DNA of 64,000 bases from Synanceia verrucosa (GCA_029721515.1 CM056551.1:30978437-31042436); one strand, 5' to 3'; shown: positions 23,041-37,723, counted from the stretch's first letter. Notes: generated by a model from the sequence alone, not told the origin. Made by a program: numbers and translations.

Positions 23041-23454
23041 ATGAATAAATAAACTGTGTCACAAATTAATGAATAATTTAACATAAAACTGCGCTTACGA
23101 CCACTTAACTTTTGTTGACATTTATTCACGCAATTTATTGGCATGAAAGTTTAATAGACAAACATAAATAAAAATAAAATTAAAAGTACATGATTATACT
23201 TCTATTTACTTGTAGTTATGTGGTATTGCATGCTTGCTTATTATTTTAATTCAGTAAGATATAGTTTATTATAGTTTATAGTGAACTGGTATTTTTGGGT
23301 GCAGATGTTAACCTGCATGGTCTCACAGTTGATTAGTTTTTATTTAATTGTTTTTTTATTTCTCAGATAAAAAACAGTTGAGATAAAACAATTTTTCTTC
23401 AGTGGTGAGATGTACAAGAAGACAAGAAGTTCCATGGTGGGTACACAAATTAAA

Positions 23455-26400
23455 TATAAAAAAAAACATGTCATCAAGTAAAATATAAAAAAAACATGTC
23501 ATCAAATAAAATATAAAAAAAACATGTCATCGAATAAAATATAAAAAAACATGTCATCAAGTAAAATATAAAAAAACATGTCATCAAGTAAAATATAAAA
23601 AAAACATGTCATCAAGTAAAATATAAAAACATGTCATCAAGTAAAATATAAAAACATGTCATCAAATCAAATAAAATATAAAAACATGTCATCAAGTAAA
23701 ATATAAAAACATGTCATCAAGTAAAATATAAAAACATGTCATCAAGTAAAATATAAAAACATGTCATGTCATCAAGTAAAATATAAAAACATGTCATCAA
23801 GTAAAATATAAAAACATGTCATCAAGTAAAATATAAAAACATGTCATCAAATAAAATATAAAAACATGTCATCAAGTAAAATATAAAAACATGTCATCAA
23901 GTAAAATATAAAAACATGTCATCAAGTAAAATATAAAAACATGTCATCAAGTAAAATATAAAAACATGTCATCAAATAAAATATAAAAACATGTCATCAA
24001 GTAAAATATAAAAACATGTCATCAAGTAAAATATAAAAACATGTCATCAAGTAAAATATAAAAACATGTCATCAAGTAAAATATAAAAACATGTCATCAA
24101 GTAAAATATAAAAACATGTCATCAAGTAAAATATAAAAACATGTCATCAAGTAAAATATAAAAACATGTCATCAAGTAAAATATAAAAACATGTCATCAA
24201 GTAAAATATAAAAACATGTCATCAAATAAAATATAAAAACATGTCATCAAGTAAAATATAAAAACATGTCATCAAGTAAAATATAAAAACATGTCATCAA
24301 ATAAAATATAAAAACATGTCATCAAGTAAAATATAAAAACATGTCATCATAAAATATAAAAACATGTCATCAAGTAAAATATAAAAACATGTCATCAAGT
24401 AAAATATAAAAACATGTCATCAAGTAAAATATAAAAACATGTCATCAAGTAAAATATAAAAAACATGTCATCAAATAAAATATAAAAACATGTCATCAAG
24501 TAAAATATAAAAACATGTCATCAAGTAAAATATAAAAACATGTCATCAAGTAAAATATAAAAACATGTCATCAAGTAAAATATAAAAACATGTCATCAAG
24601 TAAAATATAAAAACATGTCATCAAGTAAAATATAAAAACATGTCATCAAATAAAATATAAAAACATGTCATCAAGTAAAATATAAAAACATGTCATCAAG
24701 TAAAATATAAAAACATGTCATCAAATAAAATATAAAAACATGTCATCAAGTAAAATATAAAAACATGTCATCAAGTAAAATATAAAAACATGTCATCAAG
24801 TAAAATATAAAAACATGTCATCAAGTAAAATATAAAAACATGTCATCAAGTAAAATATAAAAACATGTCATCAAAACATGTCATCAAGTAAAATATAAAA
24901 ACATGTCATCAAGTAAAATATAAAAACATGTCATCAAGTAAAATATAAAAACATGTCATCAAGTAAAATATAAAAACATGTCATCAAGTAAAATATAAAA
25001 ACATGTCATCAAGTAAAATATAAAAACATGTCATCAAGTAAAATATAAAAACATGTCATCAAGTATAAAATATAAAAACATGTCATCAAGTAAAATATAA
25101 AAACATGTCATCAAGTAAAATATAAAAACATGTCATCAAGTAAAATATAAAAACATGTCATCAAGTAAAATATAAAAACATGTCATCAAGTAAAACATAA
25201 AACATGTCATCAAGTAAAATATAAAAACATGTCATCAAGTAAAATATAAAAACATGTCATCAAGTAAAATATAAAAACATGTCATCAAGTAAAATATAAA
25301 AACATGTCATCAAGTAAAATATAAAAACATGTCATCAAGTAAAATATAAAAACATGTCATCAAGTAAAATATAAAAACATGTCATCAAGTAAAATATAAA
25401 AACATGTCATCAAGTAAAATATAAAAACATGTCATCAAGTAAATATAAAAACATGTCATCAAGTAAAATATAAAACATGTCATCAAGTAAAATATAAAAA
25501 CATGTCATCAAGTAAAATATAAAAACATGTCATCAAAAAATATAAAAACATGTCATCAAGTAAAATATAAAAACATGTCATCAAGTAAAATATAAAAACA
25601 TGTCATCAAATAAAATATAAAACATGTCATCAAGTAAAATATAAAAACATGTCATCAAGTAAAATATAAAAACATGTCATCAAATAAAATATAAAAACAT
25701 GTCATCAAGTAAAATATAAAAACATGTCATCAAGTAAAATATAAAAACATGTCATCAAGTAAAATATAAAAACATGTCATCAAGTAAAATATAAAAACAT
25801 GTCATCAAGTAAATATATAAAAACATGTCATCAAGTAAAATATAAAAACATGTCATCAAGTAAAATATAAAAACATGTCATCAAGTAAAATATAAAAACA
25901 TGTCATCAAGTAAAATATAAAAACATGTCATCAAGTAAAATATAAAAACATGTCATCAAGTAAAATATAAAAACATGTCATCAAGTAAAATATAAAAACA
26001 TGTCATCAAGTAAAATATAAAAAACATGTCATCAAGTAAAATATAAAAAAAAACATGTCATCAAATAAAATATAAAAAACATGTAATCAAGTAAAAAATA
26101 AAACATGTCATCAAGTAAATATAAAAACATGTCATCAAGTAAAATATAAAAACATGTCATCAAGTAAATAAAATATAAAAACATGTCATCAAGTAAAATA
26201 TAAAAACATGTCATCAAGTAAAATATAAAAAAAAACATGTCATCAAGTAAAATATAAAAAAAACATGTCATCAAGTAAAATATAAAAAACATGTCATCAA
26301 GTAAAATATAAAAAACATGTCATCAAGTAAAATATAAAAAAAACATGTCATCAAATAAAATATAAAAAAACATGTCATCAAGTAAAATATATAAAAAAAC

Positions 26401-29400
26401 ATGTCATCAAGTAAAATATAAAAACATGTCATCAAGTAAAATATAAAAACATGTCATCAAGTAAATATAAAAACATGTCATCAAATAAAATATAAAAACA
26501 TGTCATCAAGTAAAATATAAAAACATGTCATCAAGTAAAATATAAAACATGTCATCAAGTAAAATATAAAAACATGTCATCAAGTAAAATATAAAAACAT
26601 GTCATCAAGTAAAATATAAAAACATGTCATCAAGTAAAATATAAAAACATGTCATCAAATAAAATATAAAAACATGTCATCAAGTAAAATATAAAAACAT
26701 GTCATCAAATAAAATATAAAACATGTCATCAAATAAAATATAAAAACATGTCATCAAGTAAAATATAATAAAACATGTCATCAAGTAAAATATAAAAACA
26801 TGTCATCAAGTAAAATATAAAAACATGTCATCAAGTAAAATATAAAAACATGTCATCAAGTAAAATATAAAAACATGTCATCAAGTAAAATATAAAAACA
26901 TGTCATCAAGTAAAATATAAAAACATGTCATCAAGTAAAATATAAAACATGTCATCAAGTAAAATATAAAAACATGTCATCAAGTAAAATATAAAAACAT
27001 GTCATCAAGTAAAATATAAAAACATGTCATCAAGTAAAATATAAAAACATGTCATCAAGTAAAATATAAAAACATGTCATCAAGTAAAATATAAAAACAT
27101 GTCATCAAGTAAATATAAAAACATGTCATCAAGTAAAATATAAAAACATGTCATCAAGTAAAATATAAAAACATGTCATCAAGTAAAATATAAAAACATG
27201 TCATCAAGTAAAATATAAAAACATGTCATCAAGTAAAATATAAAAACATGTCATCAAGTAAAATATAAAAACATGTCATCAAGTAAAATATAAAAACATG
27301 TCATCAAGTAAAATATAAAAACATGTCATCAAGTAAAATATAAAAACATGTCATCAAGTAAAATATAAAAACATGTCATCAAGTAAAATATAAAAACATG
27401 TCATCAAGTAAAATATAAAAACATGTCATCAAGTAAAATATAAAAACATGTCATCAAGTAAAATATAAAAACATGTCATCAAGTAAAATATAAAAACATG
27501 TCATCAAGTAAAATATAAAAACATGTCATCAAGTAAAATATAAAAACATGTCATCAAGTAAAATATAAAAACATGTCATCAAGTAAATATAAATACATAA
27601 ACATGTCATCAAGTTATAAAACATGTCAGTAAAATATAAAAACATGTCATCATAAATATAAAAACATGTCATCAAGTAAATATAAAAACATGTCATCAAG
27701 TGTATATAAAACATGTCATCAAATAAATATAAAACATGTCATCAAGTAAAATATAAACATAAGACAAAATAAAATATAAAAACATGTCATCAAGTAAAAT
27801 ATAAAAACATGTCATCAAATAAAAACATGTAAATAAAATATAAAAACATGTCATCAAATAAAATATAAAAACATGTCATCAAGTAAAATATAAACACATG
27901 TCATAAAATATAAAATACATCAAGTAAAATATAAAAACATGTCATCATAAAATATAAAACATGTCATCAAGTAAATATATAAAAACATGTCATCAAGTAA
28001 AATATAAAAAATAAATATAAAAACATGTCATCATAAAATATAAAAACATGTCATAAAATATAAAAAGATACATGTCATCAAGATAAAATATAAAAACATA
28101 AAAATAAAATATAAAACATGTCATCAAGTAAAAAACAAATATAAAATATAAAAACATGTCATCAAGTAAAATATAAAAACATGTCATCAAGTAAAATATA
28201 AAAAAACATGTAAAATATAAAAACATGTCATCAAGTAAAATATAAAAAACATGTCATAAAATATAAAAACATGTCATCAAGTAAAATATAAAAACATGTC
28301 ATCAAGTAAATATAAAAATACATGCAAATTATAAAAATGTCAACAAAAATATAAAACATAGTCATCAAAGTAATATAAAAACATGTCATCAAGTAAAATA
28401 TAAAAACATGTCATCAAGTAAAATATAAATAAAACATAAAAACATGTCATCAAGTAAAATATAAAAACATGCCATCAAGTAAAATATAAAAACATGTCAT
28501 CAAGTAAATATAAAAACATGTCATCTAATAAAAATATAAAAACATGTCATCAAGTAAAATATAAAAAACATATCACAATAAAATATAAAAACATGTCATC
28601 AAGTAAAATATAAAACATGTCATCAAGTAAAATATAAAAAAACATGTCATCAAGTAAAATATAAAAACATGTCATCAAGTAAAATATAAAAACATGTCAT
28701 CAAGTAAAATATAAAAACATGTCATCAAGTAAAATATAAAAACATATTACCAAGTAAAATATAAAAACATGTCATCAAAAAATATAAAAACATGTCATCA
28801 AGTAAAATATAAACATGTCATCAAGTAAAATATAAAAACATGTCATCAAGTAAAATATAAAAATGACATGTCATCAAGTAAAATATAAAAACATGTCATC
28901 AAGTAAAATATAAAAACATGTCATCAAGTAAAATATAAAAAACATGTCATCAAGTAAAATATAAAAACATGTCATCAAATAAAATATAAAATGTCATCAA
29001 GTAAAATATAAAAACATGTCATCAAGTAAAATATAAAAACATGTCATCAAATAAAATATAAAAAAACATGTCATCAAGTATAACAGCGTATAAAAGAGAA
29101 AAACATGTCATCAAGTAAAATATAAATCATCAAGTAAAAACATGTCATCAAGTAAAATATAAAAACATGTCATCAAGTAAAATATAAAACATGTCATCAA
29201 GTAAAATATAAAAACATGTCATCAAGTAAAATATAAAAACATGTCATCAAATAAAATATAAAAACATGTCATCAAGTAAAATATAAAAACATGTCATCAA
29301 ATAAAATATAAAAACATGTCATCAAGTAAAATATAAAACATGTCATCAAGTAAAATATAAAAACATGTCATCAAGTAAAATATAAAAACATGTCATCAAG

Positions 29401-29830
29401 TAAAATATAAAAACATGTCATCAAGTAAATATAAAACATGTCATCAAGTAAAATATAAAAACATGTCATCAAGTAAAATATAAAAACATGTCATCAAGTA
29501 AAATATAAAAAAACATGTCATCAAGTAAAATATAAAAACATGTCATCATAAAATATAAAAACATGTCATCAAGTAAAATATAAAAACATGTCATCAAGTA
29601 AAATATAAAAACATGTCATCAAGTAAACTATAAAAACATGTCATCAAATAAAATATAAAAACATGTCATATAAAATATAAACCATGTCATCAAGTAAAAT
29701 ATAAAAAAACATGTCATCAAGTAAAATATAAAAAACATGTCATCAAGTAAAATATAAAAAAAACATGTCATCAAATAAAATATAAAAAAAACATGTCATC
29801 AAGTAAAATATAAAAAACATAAAATATAAT
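23455..29830. repeat. 25-bp AT-rich satellite array, about 6.4 kb
   Basis: About 250 tandem copies of a 25-bp unit containing ACATGTCATCAAGTAAAATA and a TATAAAA run. Long stretches are almost invariant except for an AAGTAAA/AAATAAA polymorphism. The section 27580-28600 is strongly degraded with deletions and truncated units; homogeneity returns afterwards. The edges are degenerate (longer A-runs at both ends), as expected where recombination homogenises the centre. Short open frames on the minus strand are artefacts. Confidence 0.96.
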
Positions 29831-30095
29831 GCAAAATAACACATTACAACATACCTTACACCTGCTAAAAAGCATTTTAACACGAATAATTTATTTTCAA
29901 ACTGGTTGGAGAAATGAGGTGTCTTAAAGCTCGACTAATTATTGGACATAATACTGTAGGGATTGTGTACCAGTATGAGCTTACAGTATATGTGAGTAAA
30001 ATACACCAGTACTGCATCCTGAGTCCTGAGTTTGACTCTTAAACAATGTTTGCTTTATCTTGTCTGTCCCCTGTTTGTCCTGCTGTCGGGTCCAG

Positions 30096-30202
30096 AGATG
30101 GAGGAGCAGGAGGAAGCAGGACAGGAGAACAGGAGGTGGAGGAGGAAACCTGGAGGCTGTGAAACCACGTTACTGTCATTAATGAGACAAAAGAAGACAG
30201 TG
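30096..30202 (+). other. candidate coding exon of unknown gene
   Basis: A stretch bounded by a good acceptor (GTCGGGTCCAG at 30095) and donor (ACAGTG|GTAAGA) contains an ATG at 30098 and 35 open codons (MEEQEEAGQENRRWRRK...) ending in phase 0. It could be a first coding exon upstream of centriolin, but it does not resemble the known centriolin N-terminus. The first recognised centriolin exon (47719) needs phase 1, so the two cannot join directly. Confidence 0.3.
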
Positions 30203-30544
30203 GTAAGAGGAAGTGTTTGTGCTTCGTTCGGTGACGAAGGTCTGCTCAGCTCATTTTCACATGATGCAGATGGAGAGGAGCCACAAACTCTCAGCAGGAG
30301 AACGTCCTGTTTGTCCTGTCCTCATCTAAAACCCTGAACACAGTTACTGGCTCACAGACTCAGATGGTAGAGCTCTTTAGTTTCCTCTTTGTCTCTGCTG
30401 TATTGTTGGACAGAGGAAGCTGGTTTTAAGGTGATGGAGTGCTGATCTGCTCTGCACCCATTAAATGGACCGAGTCACACCTGCTGAACCTGAGGAGTCC
30501 AGTTCGTCCAGGTTAGAGGACAAACCTGAAGGGACCTTTTCAGA

Positions 30545-30618
30545 GGGGAGTTAGCTTCCGATGGTAGAGCTCTCGCCGAGCATGCGAGAGGTAGTGGGGT
30601 CGATGCCCACGTTCTCCC
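30545..30618 (+). pseudogene. tRNA-Ala(AGC)-like sequence, probably pseudogene
   Basis: A cloverleaf can be drawn: acceptor GGGGAGT/GTTCTCC (with G-U pairs), D arm GCTT...GAGC, a perfect 5-bp anticodon stem CTCGC/GCGAG with anticodon AGC, variable loop AGGTA and a perfect T stem GTGGG/CCCAC. Position 33 is G rather than the near-universal U and the D loop is long, which argues against a functional gene. Parts of the same tRNA recur at 37724 and 38257. Confidence 0.6.
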
Positions 30619-30913
30619 CAAACCAGTACTTTTTACAAACTGCAAAAAGTACCGCAGAAGAGGTAAAAGTAGAAATACTTGAGTGTAAGAGAAGAAGTCC
30701 TGACTTTCTGATGAAGTACTTTTATTACTTGTGATTATTCAAGGTTCATTCATTCATTCATAAAACTTCAGAGAGTTCCAGTCCTGAATCAGCCAACACA
30801 GGATCTAGTTCATTCTGTATTTTATAGAAGTCATGAAGTCAAGCTGTGTGTAACCCTAACCCAGGCTCTGCTTAACAAAGCTGATTCTGATTGGACTAAA
30901 GTAAAGGCTCCTC

Positions 30914-30990
30914 CGATGAGGATGGGATTCAAACCCACATGTGTAGAGCACAATGGATTAGCAGTTCATCACCTTCACCACTCGGCCAAG
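30914..30990 (-). pseudogene. tRNA-Ser(GCT)-like pseudogene lacking its 5' acceptor strand
   Basis: On the minus strand the sequence reads TGGCCGAGTGG, then ACTGCTAATCC (anticodon GCT), a Ser-type long variable arm, GTGGGTTTGAATCCCAT and the 3' acceptor CCTCATC. The matching 5' acceptor strand is absent: at that point the sequence becomes the CAGACAGG minisatellite. The T loop has TTTGA in place of TTCGA. It is therefore a truncated tRNA or tRNA-derived repeat head. Confidence 0.65.
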
Positions 30991-33900
30991 TACAGACAAG
31001 ATTACAGACAGGAGTACAGACAGGTGGACAGATAGGAGTACAGACAGGAGTACAGACAGGTGGACAGACAGGTGGACAGACAGGAGTACAGACAGGTGGA
31101 CAGACAGGAGTAAGACAGGAATACAGACAGGTGGACAGACAGGAGTACAGACAGGTGGACAGATAGGAGTACAGACAGGAGTACAGACAGGTGGACAGAC
31201 AGGTGGACAGACAGGAGTACAGACAGGTGGACAGATAGGAGTACAGACAGGAGTACAGACAGGTGGACAGACAGGTGGACAGACAGGAGTACAGACAGGT
31301 GGACAGACAGGAGTAAGACAGGAATACAGACAGGAATACAGACAGGAGTACAGACAGGTGGACAGACAGGAATACAGACAGGAGTACAGACAGGAGTACA
31401 GACAGGTGGACAGACAGGTGGACAGACAGGAGTACAGACAGGAGTACAGACAGGAGTAAGACAGGTGGACAGACAGGAGTACAGACAGGTGGACAGACAG
31501 GAGTACAGACAGGAGTACAGACAGGAATACAGACAGGAATACAGACAGGAGTACAGACAGGAATACAGACAGGAATAGAGACAGGAATACAGACAAGAGT
31601 ACAGACAGGAGTACAGACAGGTGGACAGACAGGAGTACAGACAGGTGGACAGACAGGAATAGAGACAGGAATACAGACAGGTGGACAGACAGGCGTACAG
31701 ACAGGAATACAGACAGGAATACAGACAGGAGTACAAACAGGAATACAGACAGGAGTACAGACAGGAGTACAGACAGGTGGACAGACAGGAATACAGACAG
31801 GTGGACAGACAGGAGTACAGACAGGGGTACAGACAGGAATACAGACAGGAATACAGTCAGGAGTACAGACAGGAATACAGACAGGAGTACAGACAGGAGT
31901 ACAGACAGCAGTACAGACAGGAATATAGACAGGAATACAGTCAGGAGTACAGACAGGAATACAGACAGGGGTACAGACAGGAATACAGACAGGAGTACAG
32001 ACAGGAATACAGACAGGAGTACAGACAGGAGTACAGACAGGGGTACAGACAGGAATACAGACAGGTGGACAGACAGGAGTACAGACAGGAATACAGACAG
32101 GAGTACAGACAGGAGTACAGACAGGAATACAGACAGGAGTACAGTCAGGAGTACAGACAGGAATACAGACAGGAGTACAGACAGGGGTACAGACAGGAGT
32201 ACAGACAGGAATACAGACAGGAATACAGACAGGAGTACAGACAGGAGTACAGACAGGAATACAGACAGGAGTACAGACAGGAATACAGACAGGAATACAG
32301 ACAGGAGTACAGACAGGTGGACAGACAGGAGTACAGACAGGAGTACAGACAGGTGGACAGACAGGAATACAGACAGGTGGACAGACAGGAGTACAGACAG
32401 GGGTACAGACAGGAATACAGACAGGAGTACAGACAGGAATACAGACAGGAGTACAGACAGGAGTACAGACAGGGGTACAGACAGGAATACAGACAGGAAT
32501 ACAGACAGGAGTACAGACAGGAGTACAGACAGGAATACAGACAGGAGTACAGACAGGGGTACAGACAGGAATACAGACAGGAGTACAGACAGGAGTACAG
32601 ACAGGAATATAGACAGGAATACAGTCAGGAGTACAGACAGGGGTACAGACAGGAGTACAGACAGGGGTACAGACAGGAGTACAGTCAGGAGTACAGTCAG
32701 GAGTACAGACAGGAATACAGACAGGAGTACAGACAGGAGTACAGACAGGAGTACAGACAGATGGACAGAGAGGAGTACAGACAGGTGGACAGACAGGAAT
32801 ACAGACAGGAATACAGACAGGAGTACAGACAGATGGACAGACAGGAGTACAGACAGGTGGACAGACAGGAATACAGACAGGAATACAGACAGGTGGACAG
32901 ACAGGAGTACAGACAGGAGTACAGACAGGAATACAGACAGGTGGACAGACAGGGGTACAGACAGGAATACAGACAGGAGTACAGACAGGAATACAGACAG
33001 GAATACAGACAGGAGTACAGACAGGAATACAGACAGGAATACAGACAGGAGTACAGACAGGGGTACAGACAGGAGTACAGACAGGAGTACAGACAGGAAT
33101 ACAGACAGGAATACAGACAGGGGTACAGACAGGAATACAGACAGGAGTACAGACAGGGGTACAGACAGGAGTACAGACAGGAGTACAGACAGGAATACAG
33201 ACAGGAATACAGACAGGGGTACAGACAGGAGTACAGACAGGAGTACAGACAGGAATACAGACAGGAGTACAGACAGGAATACAGACAGGAATACAGACAG
33301 GAGTACAGACAGGAGTACAGACAGGTGGACAGACAGGAGTACAGACAGGAGTACAGACAGGTGGACAGACAGGAATACAGACAGGTGGACAGACAGGAGT
33401 ACAGACAGGGGTACAGACAGGAATACAGACAGGAGTACAGACAGGAATACAGACAGGAGTACAGACAGGAGTACAGACAGGGGTACAGACAGGAATACAG
33501 ACAGGAATACAGACAGGAGTACAGACAGGAATACAGACAGGAATACAGACAGGAGTACAGACAGGAGTACAGACAGGAATACAGACAGGAATACAGACAG
33601 GAGTACAGACAGGAGTACAGACAGGAATATAGACAGGAATACAGTCAGGAGTACAGACAGGGGTACAGACAGGAGTACAGACAGGAGTACAGACAGGGGT
33701 ACAGACAGGAGTACAGTCAGGAGTACAGTCAGGAGTACAGACAGGAATACAGACAGGAGTACAGACAGGAGTACAGACAGATGGACAGAGAGGAGTACAG
33801 ACAGGTGGACAGACAGGAATACAGACAGGAATACAGACAGGAGTACAGACAGATGGACAGACAGGAGTACAGACAGGTGGACAGACAGGAATACAGACAG

Positions 33901-36900
33901 GAATACAGACAGGTGGACAGACAGGAGTACAGACAGGAGTACAGACAGGAATACAGACAGGTGGACAGACAGGGGTACAGACAGGAATACAGACAGGAGT
34001 ACAGACAGGAATACAGACAGGAATACAGACAGGAGTACAGACAGGGGTACAGACAGGAGTACAGACAGGAGTACAGACAGGAATACAGACAGGAATACAG
34101 ACAGGAGTACAGACAGGAGTACAGACAGGAATACAGACAGGAATACAGACAGGAGTACAGACAGGGGTACAGACAGGAATACAGACAGGAGTACAGACAG
34201 GAGTACAGACAGGAATATAGACAGGAGTACAGTCAGGAGTACAGACAGGGGTACAGACAGGAGTACAGTCAGGAGTACAGACAGGAGTACAGACAGGGGT
34301 ACAGACAGGAGTACAGTCAGGAGTACAGACAGGAGTACAGACAGGAGTACAGACAGGAGTACAGACAGGAGTACAGACAGGAATATAGACAGGAGTACAG
34401 TCAGGAGTACAGACAGGAGTACAGACAGGGGTACAGACAGGAGTACAGTCAGGAGTACAGACAGGAGTACAGACAGGGGTACAGACAGGAATACAGACAG
34501 GTGGACAGACAGGAGTACAGACAGGGGTACAGACAGGAATACAGACAGGAATACAGACAGGAGTACAGTCAGGAGTACAGACAGGAATACAGACAGGAGT
34601 ACAGACAGGAGTACAGACAGATGGACAGACAGGAGTACAGACAGGTGGACAGACAGGAATACAGACAGGAATACAGACAGGAGTACAGACAGATGGACAG
34701 ACAGGAGTACAGACAGGTGGACAGACAGGAATACAGACAGGAATACAGACAGGAGTACAGACAGGAGTACAGACAGGTGTACAGACAGGTTGACAGACAG
34801 GAATACAGACAGGAATACAGACAGGAATACAGACAGGTGGACAGACAGGAGTACAGACAGGAATACAGACAGGAGTACAGACAAGAGTAAGACAGGAGAA
34901 CAGACAGGAGTAAGACCGGAGAACAGACAGGAATACAGACAGGAATACAGACAGGTGGACAGACAGGATTACAGACAGGAGTACAGACAGGTGTACAGAC
35001 AGGAGTACAGACAGCAGTACAGACAGGTGTACAGACAGGAGTACAGACAGGAGTACAGACAGGTGGACAGACAGGTGTACAGACAGGAGTACAGACAGCA
35101 GTACAGACAGGTGTACAGACAGGAGTACAGACAGGTGTACAGACAGGTTGACAGACAGGAATACAGACAGGAATACAGACAGGAATACAGACAGGTGGAC
35201 AGACAGGAGTACAGACAGGAATACAGACAGGAGGACAGACAGGAGTACAGACAGGAGTACAGTCAGGAGTACAGACAGGAATACAGACAGGAATACAGAC
35301 AGGTGGACAGACAGGTGGACAGACAGGAGTACAGACAGGAGTACAGACAGATGGACAGACAGGAGTACAGACAGGAGTACAGTCAGGAGTACAGACAGGA
35401 ATACAGACAGGAATACAGACAGGTGGACAGACAGGAGTACAGACAGGAGTACAGACAGGTGGACAGACAGGTGGACAGACAGGAGTACAGACAGGAATAC
35501 AGACAGGAATACAGACAGGTGGACAGACAGGAGTACAGACAGGAGTACAGACAGGTGGACAGACAGGTGGACAGACAGGAGTACAGATAGGAATACAGAC
35601 AGGTGGACAGACAGGAGTACAGACAGGAATACAGACAGGTGGACAGACAGGAGTACAGACAGGAATACAGACAGGAGGACAGACAGGAGTACAGACAGGA
35701 GTACAGTCAGGAGTACAGACAGGAATACAGACAGGAATACAGACAGGTGGACAGACAGGAGTACGGACAGGAGTACGGACAGGTGGACAGACAGGTGGAC
35801 AGACAGGAGTACAGACAGGAATACAGACAGGAATACAGACAGGTGGACAGACAGCAGTACAGACAGGAGTACAGACAGGTGGACAGACAGGTGGACAGAC
35901 AGGAGTACAGACAGGGATACAGACAGGAGGACAGACAGGAGTATAGTCAGGAGTACAGACAGCAGTACAGACAGGAGTACAGACAGGTGTACAGACAGGA
36001 ATACAGACAGGTAGACAGACAGGTGGACAGACAGGAGTACAGACAGGAATACAGACAGGAATACAGACAGGAGTACAGACAGGAGTACAGACAGGAGTAC
36101 AGACAGGTGGACAGACAGGTGGACAGACAGGAGTACAGACAGGAATACAGACAGGAATACAGACAGGTGGACAGACAGGAGTACAGACAGGAGTACAGAC
36201 AGGTGGACAGACAGATGGACAGACAGGAGTACAGACAGGAATACAGACAGGAGGACAGACAGGAGTATAGTCAGGAGTACAGACAGCAGTACAGACAGCA
36301 GTACAGACAGGAGTACAGACAGGTGTACAGACAGGTGGACAGACAGGAATACAGACAGGAGTACAGACAGGAGTACAGACAGGTGTACAGACAGGTGGAC
36401 AGACAGGAATACAGACAGGAATACAGACAGGAGTACAGACAGGAGTACAGACAGGTGTACAGACAGGAATACAGACAGGAGTACAGACAGGTGTACAGAC
36501 AGGTGGACAGACAGGAATACAGACAGGAATACAGACAGGTGGACAGACAGGAGTACAGTCAGGAGTATAGACAGGTGTACAGACAGGAGTACAGACAGCA
36601 GTACAGACAGGTGTACAGACAGGAGTACAGACAGGAGTACAGACAGGTGTACAGACAGGTTGACAGACAGGAATACAGACAGGAATACAGACAGGTGGAC
36701 AGACAGGAGTACAGACAGGAGTACAGACAGGAGTACAGTCAGGAGTACAGACAGGAATACAGACAGGTGTACAGACAGGTGGACAGACAGGAATACAGAC
36801 AGGAATACAGACAGGTGTACAGACAGGTGGACAGACAGGAATACAGACAAGAATACAGACAGGAGTACAGACAGGAGTACAGACAGGTGTACAGACAGGT

Positions 36901-37655
36901 GTACAGACAGGAGTACAGACAGGAGTACAGACAGGTGTACAGACAGGTGGACAGACAGGAATACAGACAGGAATACCGACAGGAGTACAGACAGGAGTAC
37001 AGTCAGGAGTACAGACAGGAATACAGACAGGAATACAGACAGGTGGACAGACAGGAGTACAGACAGGTGGACAGACAGGTGGACAGACAGGAGTACAGAC
37101 AGGAATACAGACAGGAGGACAGACAGGAGGACAGACAGGAGTACAGACAGGAGTACAGTCAGGAGTACAGACAGGAATACAGACAGGTGGACAGACAGGA
37201 GTACAGTCAGGAGTACAGACAGGAATACAGACAGGTGGACAGACAGGAGTACAGACAGGAGGACAGACAGGTGGACAGACAGGTGGACAGACAGGAGTAG
37301 AGACAGGTGGACAGACAGGTGGACAGACAGGAGTACAGACAGGAGTACAGACAGGTGGACAGCCAGGAATACAGACAGGTGGACAGACAGGTGGACAGAT
37401 AGGAGTAGAGACAGGAGTAAGACAGGAGTACAGACAGGTGGACAGACAGGTGGACAGACAGGAGTACAGACAGGAGTAAGTCAGGAGTACAGACAGGAGT
37501 AAGACAGGAGTAGAGACAGGTGGACAGACAGGAGTACAGACAGGAATACAGAGACGAATACAGACAGGTGGACAGACAGGTGGACAGACAGGAATACAGA
37601 CAGCAGTACAGACAGGTGGACAGACAGGAGTACAGACAGATGGACAGACAGGTGG
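30990..37655. repeat. 12-bp minisatellite array, about 6.7 kb, with higher-order structure
   Basis: About 550 copies of a 12-bp unit with the main forms CAGACAGGAGTA, CAGACAGGAATA, CAGACAGGGGTA and CAGACAGGTGGA. Rare variants (ATGGACAGAGAGG at 32761 and 33781; related blocks at 34621) recur in the same unit order with offsets of about 1020 and 840 bp, showing duplication of kilobase blocks. As 12 is a multiple of three and stops are rare in the unit, several frames stay open for thousands of bases on both strands (for example 30929-36850 minus). I treat these as artefacts. Confidence 0.95.
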
Positions 37656-37723
37656 AGGAGAGCAGCACAGAAGAACTGGAGACATTGGACACCTCAGCCC
37701 TTCAACATGTGAGCTCTGTGTCT

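Noticed and set aside
23403..23436. Mini-exon with good acceptor and donor encoding MYKKTRSSM
   Set aside because: The Lys-rich start only loosely recalls the centriolin N-terminus, and reading on into the 30096 exon in that phase reaches a stop; evidence is too weak to list.
23455..29830. CRISPR-like appearance of regularly spaced repeats
   Set aside because: There are no unique spacers; the 25-bp units are contiguous, and the context is a vertebrate genome with no cas genes.
23455..29830. AAACATGTCA in each satellite unit resembles a p53-family half site
   Set aside because: It matches only 9 of 10 consensus positions and no paired half site is present; AT-rich satellites produce such matches by chance.
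30929..36850. A 1973-codon open frame on the minus strand (and 1000+ codon frames on both strands) in the 12-bp array
   Set aside because: The unit length is a multiple of three and lacks stops in several frames, so long frames arise from composition; no domain or codon signal is present.
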